From Affinundibacterium flavidum (GTDB lineage Bacteria > Pseudomonadota > Gammaproteobacteria > Burkholderiales > Burkholderiaceae_D), in NCBI RefSeq assembly GCF_014284175.1, contig NZ_JACOGA010000001.1:1-64000 (forward strand): a stretch of DNA of 64,000 nucleotides. Reading direction: 5' to 3'. Each line of letters starts with the position of its first letter. Position 1 is the first letter of the stretch. This document shows positions 25,270-34,931 of this stretch, piece after piece. A program made the position numbers and the translations under genes. Under the pieces are notes generated by a model, which saw only the letters and a program-made list of their open reading frames with translations, was not told the DNA's origin and made no database searches.

Positions 25270-27402
25270 GTGTTTAATAAAGTTACGAAAACATTCCAAT
25301 ACGGTCAACATACAGTGACCTTGGAAACAGGTGAAATCGCACGTCAGGCTTCTGGCGCAGTAATGGTGTCGATTGAAGATACCGTCGTATTGGCAACCGT
25401 TGTTGCGAAAAAAGACGCCAAGCCAGGTCAGGATTTCTTCCCATTGACCGTGGATTACTTGGAAAAAACTTATGCAGCTGGTCGTATTCCAGGTGGTTTC
25501 TTCAAGCGTGAAGGTCGTCCATCAGAAAAAGAAACATTGACGTCGCGTTTGATTGATCGCCCGATTCGTCCATTGTTCCCAGAAGGGTATTTGAACGAAG
25601 TGCAAGTCATTGTGCACGTGTTGTCTGTGAACCCAGAAATCGATCCTGATATAGCAGCAATGATTGGTGCGTCTGCAGCGATTTGCGTATCCGGCATTCC
25701 ATTTAGCGGCCCAGTAGGTGCGGCACGCGTTGGTTACATCGATGGTCAATATGTATTGAACCCAACTGCAACGCAATTGAAAACATCTGCGATGGATTTA
25801 GTTGTCGCTGGTACTGAATCTGCTGTGTTGATGGTGGAATCTGAAGCGCAACAATTGTCCGAAGAGGTGATGTTGGGCGCGGTTGTGTATGGTCACACAC
25901 AAATGAAAGCAGTGATTGATGCGATTCATGATTTGGTACGTGATGGCGGCAAGCCAGAAGTGCAATGGGCGCCGGCAGCTAAGAACGAGCCTTTGATTGC
26001 TGCAGTGACTGCAGTAGCTGAGCCTTTGTTGCGCGCTGCGTATCAAACTAAAGAAAAACAAGCGCGTACTGAACAGTTAAAAGCAGCAAGTGCAGCAGTC
26101 AGTGCAGCTTTGGCTGAACAAGCAGTAGCGGCTGGTACTGCAGCGCCAGATTCTGGCGATGTTGGCAATATCATGTTTGACTTGGAATCAAAAATCGTTC
26201 GCTCCCAAATTTTGGATGGTGAGCCACGTATCGATGGTCGTGACACACGCACAGTGCGTCCAATCACGATCCGTACTGGCGTATTGCCACGTACGCACGG
26301 TACCGCCTTGTTCACACGCGGTGAAACACAAGCTTTGGTGATTGCGACTTTGGGTACTTCCCGTGATGAGCAGAAAATTGATGCATTGATGGGTGAATAC
26401 TCTGATCGCTTCATGCTGCATTACAACATGCCTCCGTTTGCTACCGGTGAAACAGGTCGCGTTGGCACACCTAAGCGTCGTGAAATTGGTCATGGCCGTT
26501 TGGCGAAACGCGCATTGCAAGCTGCATTGCCAGCGCCAGAAGATTTTAGCTACTCAGTGCGTTTGGTTTCCGAAATTACAGAATCCAATGGTTCTTCTTC
26601 CATGGCATCTGTGTGCGGTGGTTGCTTGGCATTGATGGATGCGGGTGTACCGATGAAAGCACACGTGGCTGGTATCGCGATGGGCTTGATTAAAGATGGC
26701 AATAAATTTGCTGTTTTAACGGACATCTTGGGTGATGAGGATCATCTCGGCGATATGGACTTTAAAGTTGCTGGTACTGCAGAAGGTATCACTGCTTTGC
26801 AGATGGATATCAAAATCCAAGGTATTACGAAAGAAATCATGCAAGTCGCTTTGGCGCAAGCTAAAGAAGGCCGTGATCATATCTTGGGTGAAATGCAAAA
26901 AGCAGTTCCAGTCGGTAAAGTGGAATTGTCTGATTTTGCACCACGCTTGATTACTGTGAAAATCAATCCGGAAAAAATCCGCGATGTGATCGGTAAGGGC
27001 GGTGCGGTCATTCGTGCATTGACAGAAGAAACTGGTACGCAAATCGATATCAGCGATGAAGGTGTAGTAACGATCGCTTCTGTTGATGCAGCTGCGGGTC
27101 AAGAAGCGAAACGTCGTATTGAAGAATTGACGGCAGAAGTTGAAGTCGGCAAGATCTACGAAGGCACAGTATTGAAGTTGTTGGACTTCGGTGCGATTGT
27201 ACAAATCATGCCAGGTAAAGACGGCTTGTTGCACATCAGCCAAATCGCTAATGAGCGCGTGAATGCTGTTGCTGACTACCTCAAAGAAGGTCAGCAAGTG
27301 CGCGTGAAAGTCTTGGAAACAGACGATCGCGGTCGCTTTAAATTGTCGATGAAGGCTGCTGTTGAAGCTGCTGCTCCTGCAGAGGCTGCACCGGAGGCGT
27401 AA
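25270..27402 (+). CDS. pnp: polyribonucleotide nucleotidyltransferase
   Basis: PNPase degrades RNA 3-prime to 5-prime phosphorolytically and is part of the RNA degradosome. The 710-residue protein has two RNase PH domains (about residues 1-145 and 300-500, the second with [12 protein letters not shown]), a linking helical domain, a KH domain ([10 protein letters not shown] near 575) and an S1 domain ([15 protein letters not shown] near 620). I chose GTG at 25270 because AAAGGA lies 6 bases upstream and the protein then begins [13 protein letters not shown] as in relatives; GTG at 25255 is in frame but worse. A tandem Ala/Pro tail ends the protein. Confidence 0.97.
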   Translation: MFNKVTKTFQYGQHTVTLETGEIARQASGAVMVSIEDTVVLATVVAKKDAKPGQDFFPLTVDYLEKTYAAGRIPGGFFKREGRPSEKETLTSRLIDRPIRPLFPEGYLNEVQVIVHVLSVNPEIDPDIAAMIGASAAICVSGIPFSGPVGAARVGYIDGQYVLNPTATQLKTSAMDLVVAGTESAVLMVESEAQQLSEEVMLGAVVYGHTQMKAVIDAIHDLVRDGGKPEVQWAPAAKNEPLIAAVTAVAEPLLRAAYQTKEKQARTEQLKAASAAVSAALAEQAVAAGTAAPDSGDVGNIMFDLESKIVRSQILDGEPRIDGRDTRTVRPITIRTGVLPRTHGTALFTRGETQALVIATLGTSRDEQKIDALMGEYSDRFMLHYNMPPFATGETGRVGTPKRREIGHGRLAKRALQAALPAPEDFSYSVRLVSEITESNGSSSMASVCGGCLALMDAGVPMKAHVAGIAMGLIKDGNKFAVLTDILGDEDHLGDMDFKVAGTAEGITALQMDIKIQGITKEIMQVALAQAKEGRDHILGEMQKAVPVGKVELSDFAPRLITVKINPEKIRDVIGKGGAVIRALTEETGTQIDISDEGVVTIASVDAAAGQEAKRRIEELTAEVEVGKIYEGTVLKLLDFGAIVQIMPGKDGLLHISQIANERVNAVADYLKEGQQVRVKVLETDDRGRFKLSMKAAVEAAAPAEAAPEA

Positions 27403-27458
27403 AAGCTTCTTGTTAGTAGATGATCCTAATATCGTCGAAAACAAATCGGCGTAAAATC

Positions 27459-27494
27459 AAAACCGTTCGTGGGAAACTGCGAACGGTTTTTTTA
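27459..27494 (+). terminator. terminator after pnp
   Basis: AACCGTTCG (27461-27469) pairs with CGAACGGTT (27480-27488), followed by TTTTT. It lies about 57 bases past the pnp stop. Confidence 0.9.
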
Positions 27495-27545
27495 TATAAA
27501 GTGTTTGTTTAGTGACTTGATTTTGGTGAGGGAGGTGAGGGAATA

Positions 27546-28523
27546 ATGCGAGTAATCGAAATTACTCAATACGGTCAGCCTGAGGTTTTGCAGTTGTGTG
27601 AGCGTCCTGTGCCAGTCCCTGCTGCTGGTGAAGTGCTGATCCGAGTGCAGGCGGCTGGCGTCAATCGACCGGATGTATTGCAACGCATGGGGCATTATCC
27701 AGTGCCTGTCGGAGCTTCGGATTTGCCAGGTTTGGAAGTTGCCGGTGAAATTGTTGCCGGGGATTTGTCCGGAAGCGAATTTTGTATTGGTGATCAGGTT
27801 TGTGCCTTGGTGCAGGGCGGTGGTTATGCAGAATTTTGTGTCGCGCCCGTTGCTCAATGTTTGCCGGTGCCTCGTGGCTTGAGCGTGATTGAAGCTGCAT
27901 CCTTGCCAGAAACTTTTTTCACTGTCTGGTCAAACGTATTTGATCGTGGAAGTTTGTCGGCGGGTGAGACTTTGTTGGTGCATGGTGGAACCTCGGGGAT
28001 TGGTGTTGCTGCGATACAGATTGCGACGGCTTTGGGTTCTAGGGTGTTGGCCACAGTGGGTTCCGATGAGAAATGTCGCGCGGTAGAAAAGCTGGGTGCG
28101 GTGCGTGCCATCAATTATCGGACTGAGGATTTTCTTGAGATTGTCAAAGCGGAGACGTCGGGTAAGGGGGTGAATGTCATTTTGGATATGGTGGCGGGTA
28201 AATACCTATCAAAAAATATTGATAGCCTGGCGGATGATGGGCGCTTGGTTGTAATTGCACTATTGGGCGGTGCTAAAGCTGAGTTGGATTTGTCGCAAGT
28301 GCTGCGTCGTCGTTTGCATATTACTGGGTCAACGCTGCGTCCGCGTTCAGTCGCATTCAAGGCGGACATTGCCCGCGCATTACGTCAACAGGTTTGGCCA
28401 TTATTGGAGAGTGGGGCGGTTAAGCCGGTGGTGCACCAGGTTTTCGCCTTAAAGGATGCGTGTAAGGCGCATGAGGCGATGGAGGCTAGTCAGCATATTG
28501 GCAAGCTGGTTTTGGAGTTGTAA
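27546..28523 (+). CDS. NAD(P)H quinone oxidoreductase, PIG3 family
   Basis: This 325-residue zinc-free member of the medium-chain dehydrogenase superfamily matches the PIG3/quinone oxidoreductase group: MRVIEITQYGQPEVLQ at the start, AAGVNRPDVLQRMGHYP (about 37-53), the NAD(P)H loop HGGTSGIGVAAIQIA (about 148-162) and a C-terminal HIGKLVLEL. Such enzymes reduce quinones with NADPH. The physiological substrate is not known from sequence. GGAGGTGAGGG precedes the ATG. The position between pnp and tpiA is common in Burkholderiales. It stands as its own gene, following the pnp terminator. Confidence 0.9.
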   Translation: MRVIEITQYGQPEVLQLCERPVPVPAAGEVLIRVQAAGVNRPDVLQRMGHYPVPVGASDLPGLEVAGEIVAGDLSGSEFCIGDQVCALVQGGGYAEFCVAPVAQCLPVPRGLSVIEAASLPETFFTVWSNVFDRGSLSAGETLLVHGGTSGIGVAAIQIATALGSRVLATVGSDEKCRAVEKLGAVRAINYRTEDFLEIVKAETSGKGVNVILDMVAGKYLSKNIDSLADDGRLVVIALLGGAKAELDLSQVLRRRLHITGSTLRPRSVAFKADIARALRQQVWPLLESGAVKPVVHQVFALKDACKAHEAMEASQHIGKLVLEL

Positions 28524-28661
28524 TCGAATAATGAAGTCATGCGTCGCTATCGTTTCTTGCAAGCTACTCTTTGACATATGAAAAAATGTTTCTTTTCTGA
28601 TTAAAATTATCATTGTTTGAACAAAAATGTCGTAATTGATTTTAAACTTTTGGCTGGAAAA

Positions 28662-28691
28662 TTGACCCTGCCAGCTCTGGCACGATACAAT
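28662..28691 (+). promoter_or_regulatory. candidate promoter for tpiA-secG
   Basis: TTGACC (28662-28667) and TACAAT (28686-28691) are separated by 18 bases, a good sigma-70 match. The start site would fall about 20 bases before the tpiA ATG. Confidence 0.6.
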
Positions 28692-28717
28692 AGCAAGTTA
28701 ATTAAATTTTGAATCCT

Positions 28718-29473
28718 ATGGCACAACAGCGACGCACATTAATAGCCGGTAATTGGAAAATGAACGGCAGTCTCTCTGCAAACTCTGGCTTGCTAGGGGA
28801 TTTGCTGGCTGCATCAATTGAGTCAGCGAGTGAAGTTCTAGTTTGCGTGCCGTCAGTGTATCTGGCTCAGTGCGATGCATTGTTGGCAAAAACCTCGATC
28901 GCTTTTGGTGCGCAAGATGTCTCCGCACATCAATCTGGCGCCTATACAGGTGAGGTGTCGCCAGCAATGTTGGCGGATTTCTCTTGTAAGTATGTGATTG
29001 TCGGGCATTCTGAGCGACGTGCATATCATCATGAATCGAATGAGTTGGTTGCTCAAAAATCTTTGCAGGCATTGCGTTCGAATATTTGCCCTATCGTCTG
29101 TGTTGGGGAGACCTTGGAGCAGCGCGAAGCAGGTAAGACCAATGAGGTCGTCGTCACTCAGTTGCAAGCTGTCATGGATGTGCTTGATGATGGCGCTTTG
29201 GCGCGCATCGTTGTGGCATACGAGCCAGTTTGGGCGATTGGAACTGGGAAAACAGCGACGCCGGAAATGGCTCAAGAAGTGCATGCTGTTTTGCGTAAGA
29301 CGCTCGCTGAGCGTAGTGCGTTTGCAGCGGAAAAAGTTCGTATTTTGTACGGTGGAAGTATGAAGCCTGATAATGCTAAGGAATTGTTGGTGATGCCTGA
29401 TATCGATGGTGGATTGATTGGCGGTGCTGCTTTGAAGGCTGTAGATTTTTTGGCGATTATTGCGGCTGCTTAA
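28718..29473 (+). CDS. tpiA: triose-phosphate isomerase
   Basis: TpiA interconverts glyceraldehyde 3-phosphate and dihydroxyacetone phosphate in glycolysis and gluconeogenesis. The 251-residue protein has the complete active site: Asn12 and Lys14 in GNWKMNG, His97 in GHSERR, Glu169 in [10 protein letters not shown], and the phosphate loop GGSMKPDNA and [13 protein letters not shown] at 28718 is preferred. An in-frame TTG three codons upstream is possible. It is followed 86 bases later by secG, the usual betaproteobacterial order. Confidence 0.97.
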   Translation: MAQQRRTLIAGNWKMNGSLSANSGLLGDLLAASIESASEVLVCVPSVYLAQCDALLAKTSIAFGAQDVSAHQSGAYTGEVSPAMLADFSCKYVIVGHSERRAYHHESNELVAQKSLQALRSNICPIVCVGETLEQREAGKTNEVVVTQLQAVMDVLDDGALARIVVAYEPVWAIGTGKTATPEMAQEVHAVLRKTLAERSAFAAEKVRILYGGSMKPDNAKELLVMPDIDGGLIGGAALKAVDFLAIIAAA

Positions 29474-29559
29474 GCTAGAGGTTTTGTAAGAGTTTTGAGA
29501 TTTCAAGCGAAATTCTCAGATGTGATTTGTAAAAGATTAAATTTGATCGGATGTTTTAA

Positions 29560-29931
29560 ATGAATACTTCTTTGGCTACTTTGGTAATGATTGTGCAGGT
29601 AATTTCTGCTTTGGTAATTGTTGGTTTGGTTTTGCTGCAGCATGGTAAAGGCGCGGACATGGGAGCTTCCTTCGGCTCTGGTGCATCTGGTAGCTTGTTT
29701 GGTGCTACGGGCTCTTCCAACTTTTTGTCAAAATCGACAGCAGTTGCTGTTGCGGTTTTCTTTATCGCGACTTTGATTTTGACTTCCTTTGGTGCGAACA
29801 AGGCGCCTTCTTCTGTTGGTGTAATGGATAACTTGCCGGCAGCGAAAGCGAGTGCTTCAGCAACTGCTGCAGTGTCGGCTGCACCTTCTGCTTCTGCAAC
29901 TGCAAGTCAAACAACTGAAATCCCTAAATAA
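29560..29931 (+). CDS. secG: preprotein translocase subunit SecG
   Basis: This 123-residue protein is the small SecYEG subunit that assists protein export. It has two membrane helices (about 5-25 and 55-75) separated by the typical LLQHGKGADMGASFGSGASGSLFG loop, which is the family signature in parts. The C-terminal tail of about 45 residues is rich in Ala and Ser, longer than in E. coli (110 residues). It lies between tpiA and tRNA-Leu, a conserved arrangement. Weak SD; ATG at 29560. Confidence 0.95.
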   Translation: MNTSLATLVMIVQVISALVIVGLVLLQHGKGADMGASFGSGASGSLFGATGSSNFLSKSTAVAVAVFFIATLILTSFGANKAPSSVGVMDNLPAAKASASATAAVSAAPSASATASQTTEIPK

Positions 29932-29986
29932 CTTAATGTAGATCAGTTTGCCCGGCAAAAAAATCTTGAATTGCTGCAATTGTGCG

Positions 29987-30015
29987 TTGAACAATTGAGC
30001 TGAACCGAGTACAAT
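29987..30015 (+). promoter_or_regulatory. promoter for tRNA-Leu and probably the nuo operon
   Basis: TTGAAC (29987-29992), a 17-base spacer and TACAAT (30010-30015) fit sigma-70 well. The GC-rich GCTGGGC after the -10 resembles the discriminator of stable-RNA promoters. The start site would be 5-6 bases before the tRNA. Read-through into nuoA is possible because no terminator follows the tRNA. Confidence 0.65.
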
Positions 30016-30026
30016 GCTGGGCTTAT

Positions 30027-30111
30027 GCCGACGTGGTGAAATTGGTAGACACGCTATCTTGAGGGGGTAGTGGCGAAAGCTGTACGAGTTCGAGTCTCGT
30101 CGTCGGCACCA
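30027..30111 (+). tRNA. tRNA-Leu (GAG)
   Basis: The 85-base gene folds as a class II tRNA. The acceptor stem GCCGACG pairs with CGTCGGC, and the D arm has GGTAGACAC. The anticodon stem CTATC/GGTAG encloses the loop TTGAGGG with anticodon GAG, and a long variable arm is followed by the T arm GAGTTCGAGTCTC. CCA is encoded. It reads CUC and CUU codons. It sits between secG and nuoA, as in many Burkholderiales. Confidence 0.96.
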
Positions 30112-30236
30112 TAGAATAAGTCAAACTTCTCTGTTTGATTTGATCGAGGAAGTGGTTGCGAATTAAGTTGAATTGAGCAATCACTCAATCAAGCAATTAA
30201 CATCTCAATGTTGCGTTTTTATACGGATAAGCTAAC

Positions 30237-30596
30237 GTGAACCTCGAAAATTATTTCCCAGTTCTTCTCTTTATTTTGGTTGGTATTGCGGTGGGTATTG
30301 TTCCGCAAGTTCTTGGGCGTATTCTCGCGCCGCACCGACCAGATAGTCAAAAAACATCAGCCTATGAGTGTGGCTTTGAAGCCTTTGAAGATGCGCGTAT
30401 GAAGTTTGATGTGCGTTATTATCTCGTTGCGATTTTATTTATTTTGTTCGATCTCGAAACTGCTTTCTTCTTTCCATGGGCTGTCTCCATGAAGGAATTG
30501 GGGTGGACTGGTTTCTTGGTGATGCTAGGCTTCATCTTGGAATTTGCGGTCGGTTTTTGGTACATCTGGAAAAAGGGCGCCCTCGACTGGGAGTGA
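30237..30596 (+). CDS. nuoA: NADH-quinone oxidoreductase subunit A
   Basis: NuoA is a small membrane subunit of complex I near the quinone site. The 119-residue protein has three helices (about 8-28, 63-83 and 90-110) and the conserved loop [20 protein letters not shown] with the TMH1-2 cysteine. It begins with GTG; no nearby ATG is in frame. First of fourteen nuo genes in the standard A-N order, with nuoC and nuoD separate. All read the same way, with short spacers. Confidence 0.96.
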   Translation: MNLENYFPVLLFILVGIAVGIVPQVLGRILAPHRPDSQKTSAYECGFEAFEDARMKFDVRYYLVAILFILFDLETAFFFPWAVSMKELGWTGFLVMLGFILEFAVGFWYIWKKGALDWE

Positions 30597-30613
30597 CCTG
30601 ATAGGAAAAGCTT

Positions 30614-31090
30614 ATGTCAATTGAAGGCGTGTTAAGCGAAGGCTTTGTTACCACTAGTTTGGACAAGCTGATTAATTGGACGCAAACAGGTTCGATGTGG
30701 CCAATGACATTCGGTCTGGCTTGCTGTGCAGTTGAGATGATGCACGCTGGTTGTTCTCGCTATGATCTAGATCGTTTTGGTGTGGTGTTTCGCCCATCTC
30801 CACGTCAATCTGATGTGATGATTGTTGCTGGAACTTTGTGCAATAAAATGGCGCCAGCTTTACGTAAAGTCTATGATCAGATGGCAGAGCCACGTTGGGT
30901 TGTCTCCATGGGTTCTTGTGCAAACGGTGGTGGTTATTATCACTACTCTTACTCTGTGGTGCGTGGTTGTGATCGCATTGTGCCGGTTGATATTTATGTT
31001 CCCGGTTGTCCTCCGACTGCAGAAGCGCTGATTTACGGCATTATTCAGTTGCAAAACAAGATTAAGCGTACCAATACTATTGCCCGCTAA
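30614..31090 (+). CDS. nuoB: NADH-quinone oxidoreductase subunit B
   Basis: NuoB carries the last iron-sulfur cluster, N2, which hands electrons to ubiquinone. The 158-residue protein has the cluster ligands Cys37 and Cys38 (ACCAVEMM), Cys102 (GSCANGGG) and Cys132 ([10 protein letters not shown]), all present. The AGGAAAAGC ribosome site precedes the ATG. It is 17 bases after nuoA. Confidence 0.98.
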   Translation: MSIEGVLSEGFVTTSLDKLINWTQTGSMWPMTFGLACCAVEMMHAGCSRYDLDRFGVVFRPSPRQSDVMIVAGTLCNKMAPALRKVYDQMAEPRWVVSMGSCANGGGYYHYSYSVVRGCDRIVPVDIYVPGCPPTAEALIYGIIQLQNKIKRTNTIAR

Positions 31091-31125
31091 TTTTGCTGGC
31101 AGAGAAATTTACAAACTAAAGCAAA

Positions 31126-31725
31126 ATGACTACCAAACTAGAAAATCTCGAGTCAGCAGTGAAAGGTGTCATCGGCGAGCGACTCATGCAGTCGCATTTG
31201 GCGCTGGGTGAACTGACTGTTGTTGTCTCTGCTAAGGATTATTTGCAAGTAATGTTTGATTTGCGCGATAGCGCCGCGACTTGCTTCGAACAGTTGATTG
31301 ATCTATGTGGCGTTGATTATTCAACTTATGGCGATGGAATCTGGGATGGTAAGCGTTTCGCAGTAGTCTCACATCTGACCTCGGTTAAACATAATTGGCG
31401 TTTGCGTGTTCGCGTGTTTGCAGAGGATGATGAATTTCCACTCGTCGCTTCATTGGTAGATGTGTGGAGTACTGCAAATTGGTATGAGCGTGAAGCGTTT
31501 GACTTCTTCGGTATTTTGTTTGATGGTCATAATGATTTGCGTCGTATTCTGACTGACTACGGATTTATCGGTCATCCTTTCCGTAAAGATTTCCCGGTTT
31601 CTGGCTATGTAGAAATGCGTTATGACGCTGATCAAAAGCGTGTGGTTTATCAACCAGTGACGATAGAGCCACGTGAAAATACGCCACGTATTATTCGTGA
31701 AGAAAATTACGGGATTAAGGGTTAA
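31126..31725 (+). CDS. nuoC: NADH-quinone oxidoreductase subunit C
   Basis: NuoC (199 residues) is a peripheral-arm subunit that packs on NuoD, equivalent to the 30-kDa mitochondrial subunit. The family segment [21 protein letters not shown] is seen in part at about 124-144, followed by [14 protein letters not shown]. It is separate from nuoD here, unlike the fused NuoCD of E. coli, as usual in betaproteobacteria. It ends 9 bases before nuoD. Confidence 0.97.
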   Translation: MTTKLENLESAVKGVIGERLMQSHLALGELTVVVSAKDYLQVMFDLRDSAATCFEQLIDLCGVDYSTYGDGIWDGKRFAVVSHLTSVKHNWRLRVRVFAEDDEFPLVASLVDVWSTANWYEREAFDFFGILFDGHNDLRRILTDYGFIGHPFRKDFPVSGYVEMRYDADQKRVVYQPVTIEPRENTPRIIREENYGIKG

Positions 31726-31734
31726 GGACGCAAC

Positions 31735-32988
31735 ATGGCTGATATTAAAAATTACACCTTAAACTTTGGTCCTCAGCATCCTGCAGCGCATGGTGTTTTG
31801 CGTTTGGTGCTCGAATTAGATGGCGAAGTTATTCAACGTGCGGATCCGCACATCGGCTTGTTGCATCGCGCAACTGAAAAATTAGCCGAGCAAAAAACAT
31901 TTCTGCAATCTGTTCCTTATATGGATCGCTTGGACTATGTGTCTATGATGTCCAATGAGCATGCCTACGTCATGGCAATTGAAAAAATGCTCGGTTTGGA
32001 AGTGCCTTTGCGTGCGCAGTATATTCGTGTGATGTTTGATGAAATTACGCGTATCTTGAATCACTTGTTGTGGATCGGTGCGCATGGTCTTGACGTTGGC
32101 GCGATGGCGGTGATGTTGTATGCCTTCCGTGAACGTGAAGATTTGATGGATTGCTACGAAGCGGTTTCTGGTGCGCGTATGCATGCTGCTTACTATCGTC
32201 CAGGTGGTGTATATCGCGACTTGCCAGATGAAATGCCTAAGCATAAGGCATCTATCCTCAAAAACGAAAAAGCCATTCGATTGTTGAATGAAAATCGTCA
32301 AGGTTCTTTGCTCGATTTTATTGAAGACTTCACCAATCGTTTCCCGAAATATGTCGATGAATACGAAACCTTGTTGACCGATAATCGTATCTGGAAGCAG
32401 CGTTTGGTTGGTATTGGCGTGGTGTCTCCTGAGCGTGCTTTGGCAATGGGCTTTACTGGTCCTATGTTGCGCGGTTCCGGTATCGAATGGGATTTGCGTA
32501 AGAAGCAACCTTATGAAGTGTATGACTTGTTAGATTTCGACATTCCGGTTGGCGTAAATGGCGATAGTTATGATCGTTATTTGGTGCGTGTCGAAGAAAT
32601 GCGCCAATCAAATCGCATCATCAAGCAATGCGTAGAATGGTTGCGGAATAATCCGGGTCCAGTGATGTCGACTAATCATAAAGTCGCGCCACCAAGCCGC
32701 GTAAATATGAAGTCGAATATGGAAGAGTTGATCCATCACTTTAAATTATTTACTGAAGGTTTCCATGTTCCTGCTGGTGAAGTGTATTCCGCAGTCGAGC
32801 ATCCAAAAGGTGAATTTGGTATTTACCTGATATCGGATGGTGCGAATAAGCCATATCGCATGAAGATTCGTGCACCAGGTTTCCCGCATCTGCAAGGTTT
32901 AGATGAAATGGCAAAAGGTCACATGATCGCCGATGCGGTCACGATTATCGGTACGCAAGATATTGTGTTCGGTGAAATCGACCGTTGA
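31735..32988 (+). CDS. nuoD: NADH-quinone oxidoreductase subunit D
   Basis: NuoD (417 residues) forms most of the quinone-binding pocket, and is the 49-kDa mitochondrial homologue related to NiFe hydrogenase large subunits. It shows [14 protein letters not shown] at 12-25 (quinone-binding His), [11 protein letters not shown], the [13 protein letters not shown] helix and the C-terminal [12 protein letters not shown]. Translation starts with ATG after AAGGACG. Confidence 0.98.
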   Translation: MADIKNYTLNFGPQHPAAHGVLRLVLELDGEVIQRADPHIGLLHRATEKLAEQKTFLQSVPYMDRLDYVSMMSNEHAYVMAIEKMLGLEVPLRAQYIRVMFDEITRILNHLLWIGAHGLDVGAMAVMLYAFREREDLMDCYEAVSGARMHAAYYRPGGVYRDLPDEMPKHKASILKNEKAIRLLNENRQGSLLDFIEDFTNRFPKYVDEYETLLTDNRIWKQRLVGIGVVSPERALAMGFTGPMLRGSGIEWDLRKKQPYEVYDLLDFDIPVGVNGDSYDRYLVRVEEMRQSNRIIKQCVEWLRNNPGPVMSTNHKVAPPSRVNMKSNMEELIHHFKLFTEGFHVPAGEVYSAVEHPKGEFGIYLISDGANKPYRMKIRAPGFPHLQGLDEMAKGHMIADAVTIIGTQDIVFGEIDR

Positions 32989-33059
32989 TTGGTTATTTGT
33001 AGATTAAATATTGATAGATGATCGACCTTAATCAAAGGTCGATATTTGAGGCAAAAGCG

Positions 33060-33557
33060 ATGGTCTTATCAGAGCAAGCATTAAAGAAAATTGATCGCGA
33101 ATTGGCAAAATTCCCTGCGGATCAACGTCAATCTGCAGTGATGGCAGCCTTGGCGATTGCCCAGGATGAAACCAGTTGGTTATCACCAGAGGTATTGCAG
33201 TTTGTTGCCGATTACATCGGTATGCCTGCCGTTGCAGTGCAAGAAGTTGCGACCTTCTACAATATGTACAATACCAAGCCGGTCGGTAAACATAAAATTA
33301 CTGTTTGTACGAACTTACCATGCGCTTTGTCTGGCGGTGAACGTGCAGCGCATCACTTGAAGCAAAAGTTAGGTTTGGACTACAAAGAAACCAGTGCTGA
33401 TGGTCAGTTCACCTTGATGGAAGGCGAGTGCATGGGCGCTTGCGGTGACGCACCAGTACTATTGGTGAACAATAAGCGTATGTGCAGCTTTATGTCGAAT
33501 GACAAAATTGATGCTCTAGTGACTGAATTAAGCCAAACAACAGAAGCAGGTAAATAA
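33060..33557 (+). CDS. nuoE: NADH-quinone oxidoreductase subunit E
   Basis: NuoE (165 residues with this start) is the 24-kDa-type subunit with the N1a 2Fe-2S cluster, ligated by Cys83 and Cys88 ([11 protein letters not shown]) and Cys124 and Cys128 (GECMGACGD). I chose ATG at 33060 because GAGG lies 8 bases upstream and relatives start near MVLSEQA. An in-frame ATG at 33018 would add 14 residues without a ribosome site. The stop overlaps the nuoF start by one base (TAATG), indicating translational coupling. Confidence 0.96.
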   Translation: MVLSEQALKKIDRELAKFPADQRQSAVMAALAIAQDETSWLSPEVLQFVADYIGMPAVAVQEVATFYNMYNTKPVGKHKITVCTNLPCALSGGERAAHHLKQKLGLDYKETSADGQFTLMEGECMGACGDAPVLLVNNKRMCSFMSNDKIDALVTELSQTTEAGK

Positions 33558-34852
33558 TGACGAGTCTACATAATCGCCATATCAAGCCACTGATTCTCGC
33601 TGGCTTAGACGGAAAAAACTGGCACCTACAAGACTATATCGCGCGCGGTGGCTATCAATCTTTAAAACGTATTTTGGATGAAAAAATCCCGCCAGAGCAA
33701 GTGATTGCGGAGCTGAAAGCTTCCTCCTTGCGTGGTCGTGGTGGTGCAGGTTTTCCAACTGGTTTGAAGTGGAGCTTCATGCCACGCCAATTCCCAGGTC
33801 AAAAATATTTGGTCTGTAATACCGATGAAGGTGAGCCAGGCACATTTAAAGATCGCGACATCATTCGTTACAATCCGCACGCTTTGATCGAAGGCATGGC
33901 GATCGGTGCGTACGCGATGGGTATTACTGTTGGCTACAATTATATTCACGGTGAAATTTTCGCTGACTATGACCGTTTCGAAGAAGCTCTAGAAGAAGCG
34001 CGCGCGGCGAATATGTTGGGTGATCGTATTCACGGTTCTGATTTCTCATTCCAGTTACATGCTTTCCACGGTTATGGTGCGTACATCTGCGGTGAAGAAA
34101 CAGCATTGTTGGAATCCTTAGAGGGTAAAAAAGGTCAACCGCGTTTCAAGCCACCGTTTCCTGCAAGCTTTGGTTTGTATGGTAAGCCGACGACCATCAA
34201 TAACACTGAAACTTTTGCTGCTGTGCCGTTTGTATTGGCAATGGGTGGTGAAAATTACGCCGCTTTGGGCAAACCAAATAATGGCGGTACGAAAATTTTC
34301 TCCATGTCTGGCGACGTGGCAAAACCAGGTAATTACGAAGTCCCTATGGGCACACCGTTTGCGACTTTGTTAGAGTTGGCTGGTGGAATGCGTGATGGCA
34401 AGAAGATCAAAGCAGTTATTCCAGGTGGCTCTTCCATGCCAGTCTTGACTGGTGATGTGATGATGGCGACCGACATGGATTATGACTCCATCGCTAAGGC
34501 TGGTTCTATGCTTGGTTCTGGCGCGGTCATAGTAATGGATGAAACGCGTTGCATGGTCAAATCTTTATTGCGCTTGTCGTATTTCTATTTCGAAGAATCT
34601 TGTGGTCAATGTACGCCATGTCGTGAAGGCACGGGCTGGTTGTATCGCATGGTACATCGTATCGAAAATGGTCAGGGACGTCCTGACGATTTGGACATGT
34701 TAAATGCAGTTGCTGATGGTATACAAGGTCGCACGATTTGCGCTTTGGGTGATGCTGCTGCGATGCCAGTTCGTGCATTCATTAAGAATTTCCGTGAAGA
34801 GTTTGAATACCATATCGAGCATAAGCATTGCTTGGTTCCGACTTATTTATAA
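33557..34852 (+). CDS. nuoF: NADH-quinone oxidoreductase subunit F
   Basis: NuoF (431 residues) is the NADH-binding subunit with FMN and the N3 4Fe-4S cluster. It carries the NADH-binding [13 protein letters not shown], the FMN-binding [15 protein letters not shown], and cluster ligands Cys349, Cys352 and Cys355 ([11 protein letters not shown]) with Cys395. The start codon overlaps the nuoE stop by one base. Confidence 0.98.
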   Translation: MTSLHNRHIKPLILAGLDGKNWHLQDYIARGGYQSLKRILDEKIPPEQVIAELKASSLRGRGGAGFPTGLKWSFMPRQFPGQKYLVCNTDEGEPGTFKDRDIIRYNPHALIEGMAIGAYAMGITVGYNYIHGEIFADYDRFEEALEEARAANMLGDRIHGSDFSFQLHAFHGYGAYICGEETALLESLEGKKGQPRFKPPFPASFGLYGKPTTINNTETFAAVPFVLAMGGENYAALGKPNNGGTKIFSMSGDVAKPGNYEVPMGTPFATLLELAGGMRDGKKIKAVIPGGSSMPVLTGDVMMATDMDYDSIAKAGSMLGSGAVIVMDETRCMVKSLLRLSYFYFEESCGQCTPCREGTGWLYRMVHRIENGQGRPDDLDMLNAVADGIQGRTICALGDAAAMPVRAFIKNFREEFEYHIEHKHCLVPTYL

Positions 34853-34931
34853 ACAAGGCTTTAGTTTGTTCTTGAATTGAAAATTCATTCAAGTCTGAAT
34901 ATTTATTCGCTTAGCGTACCCAGAGCACACC

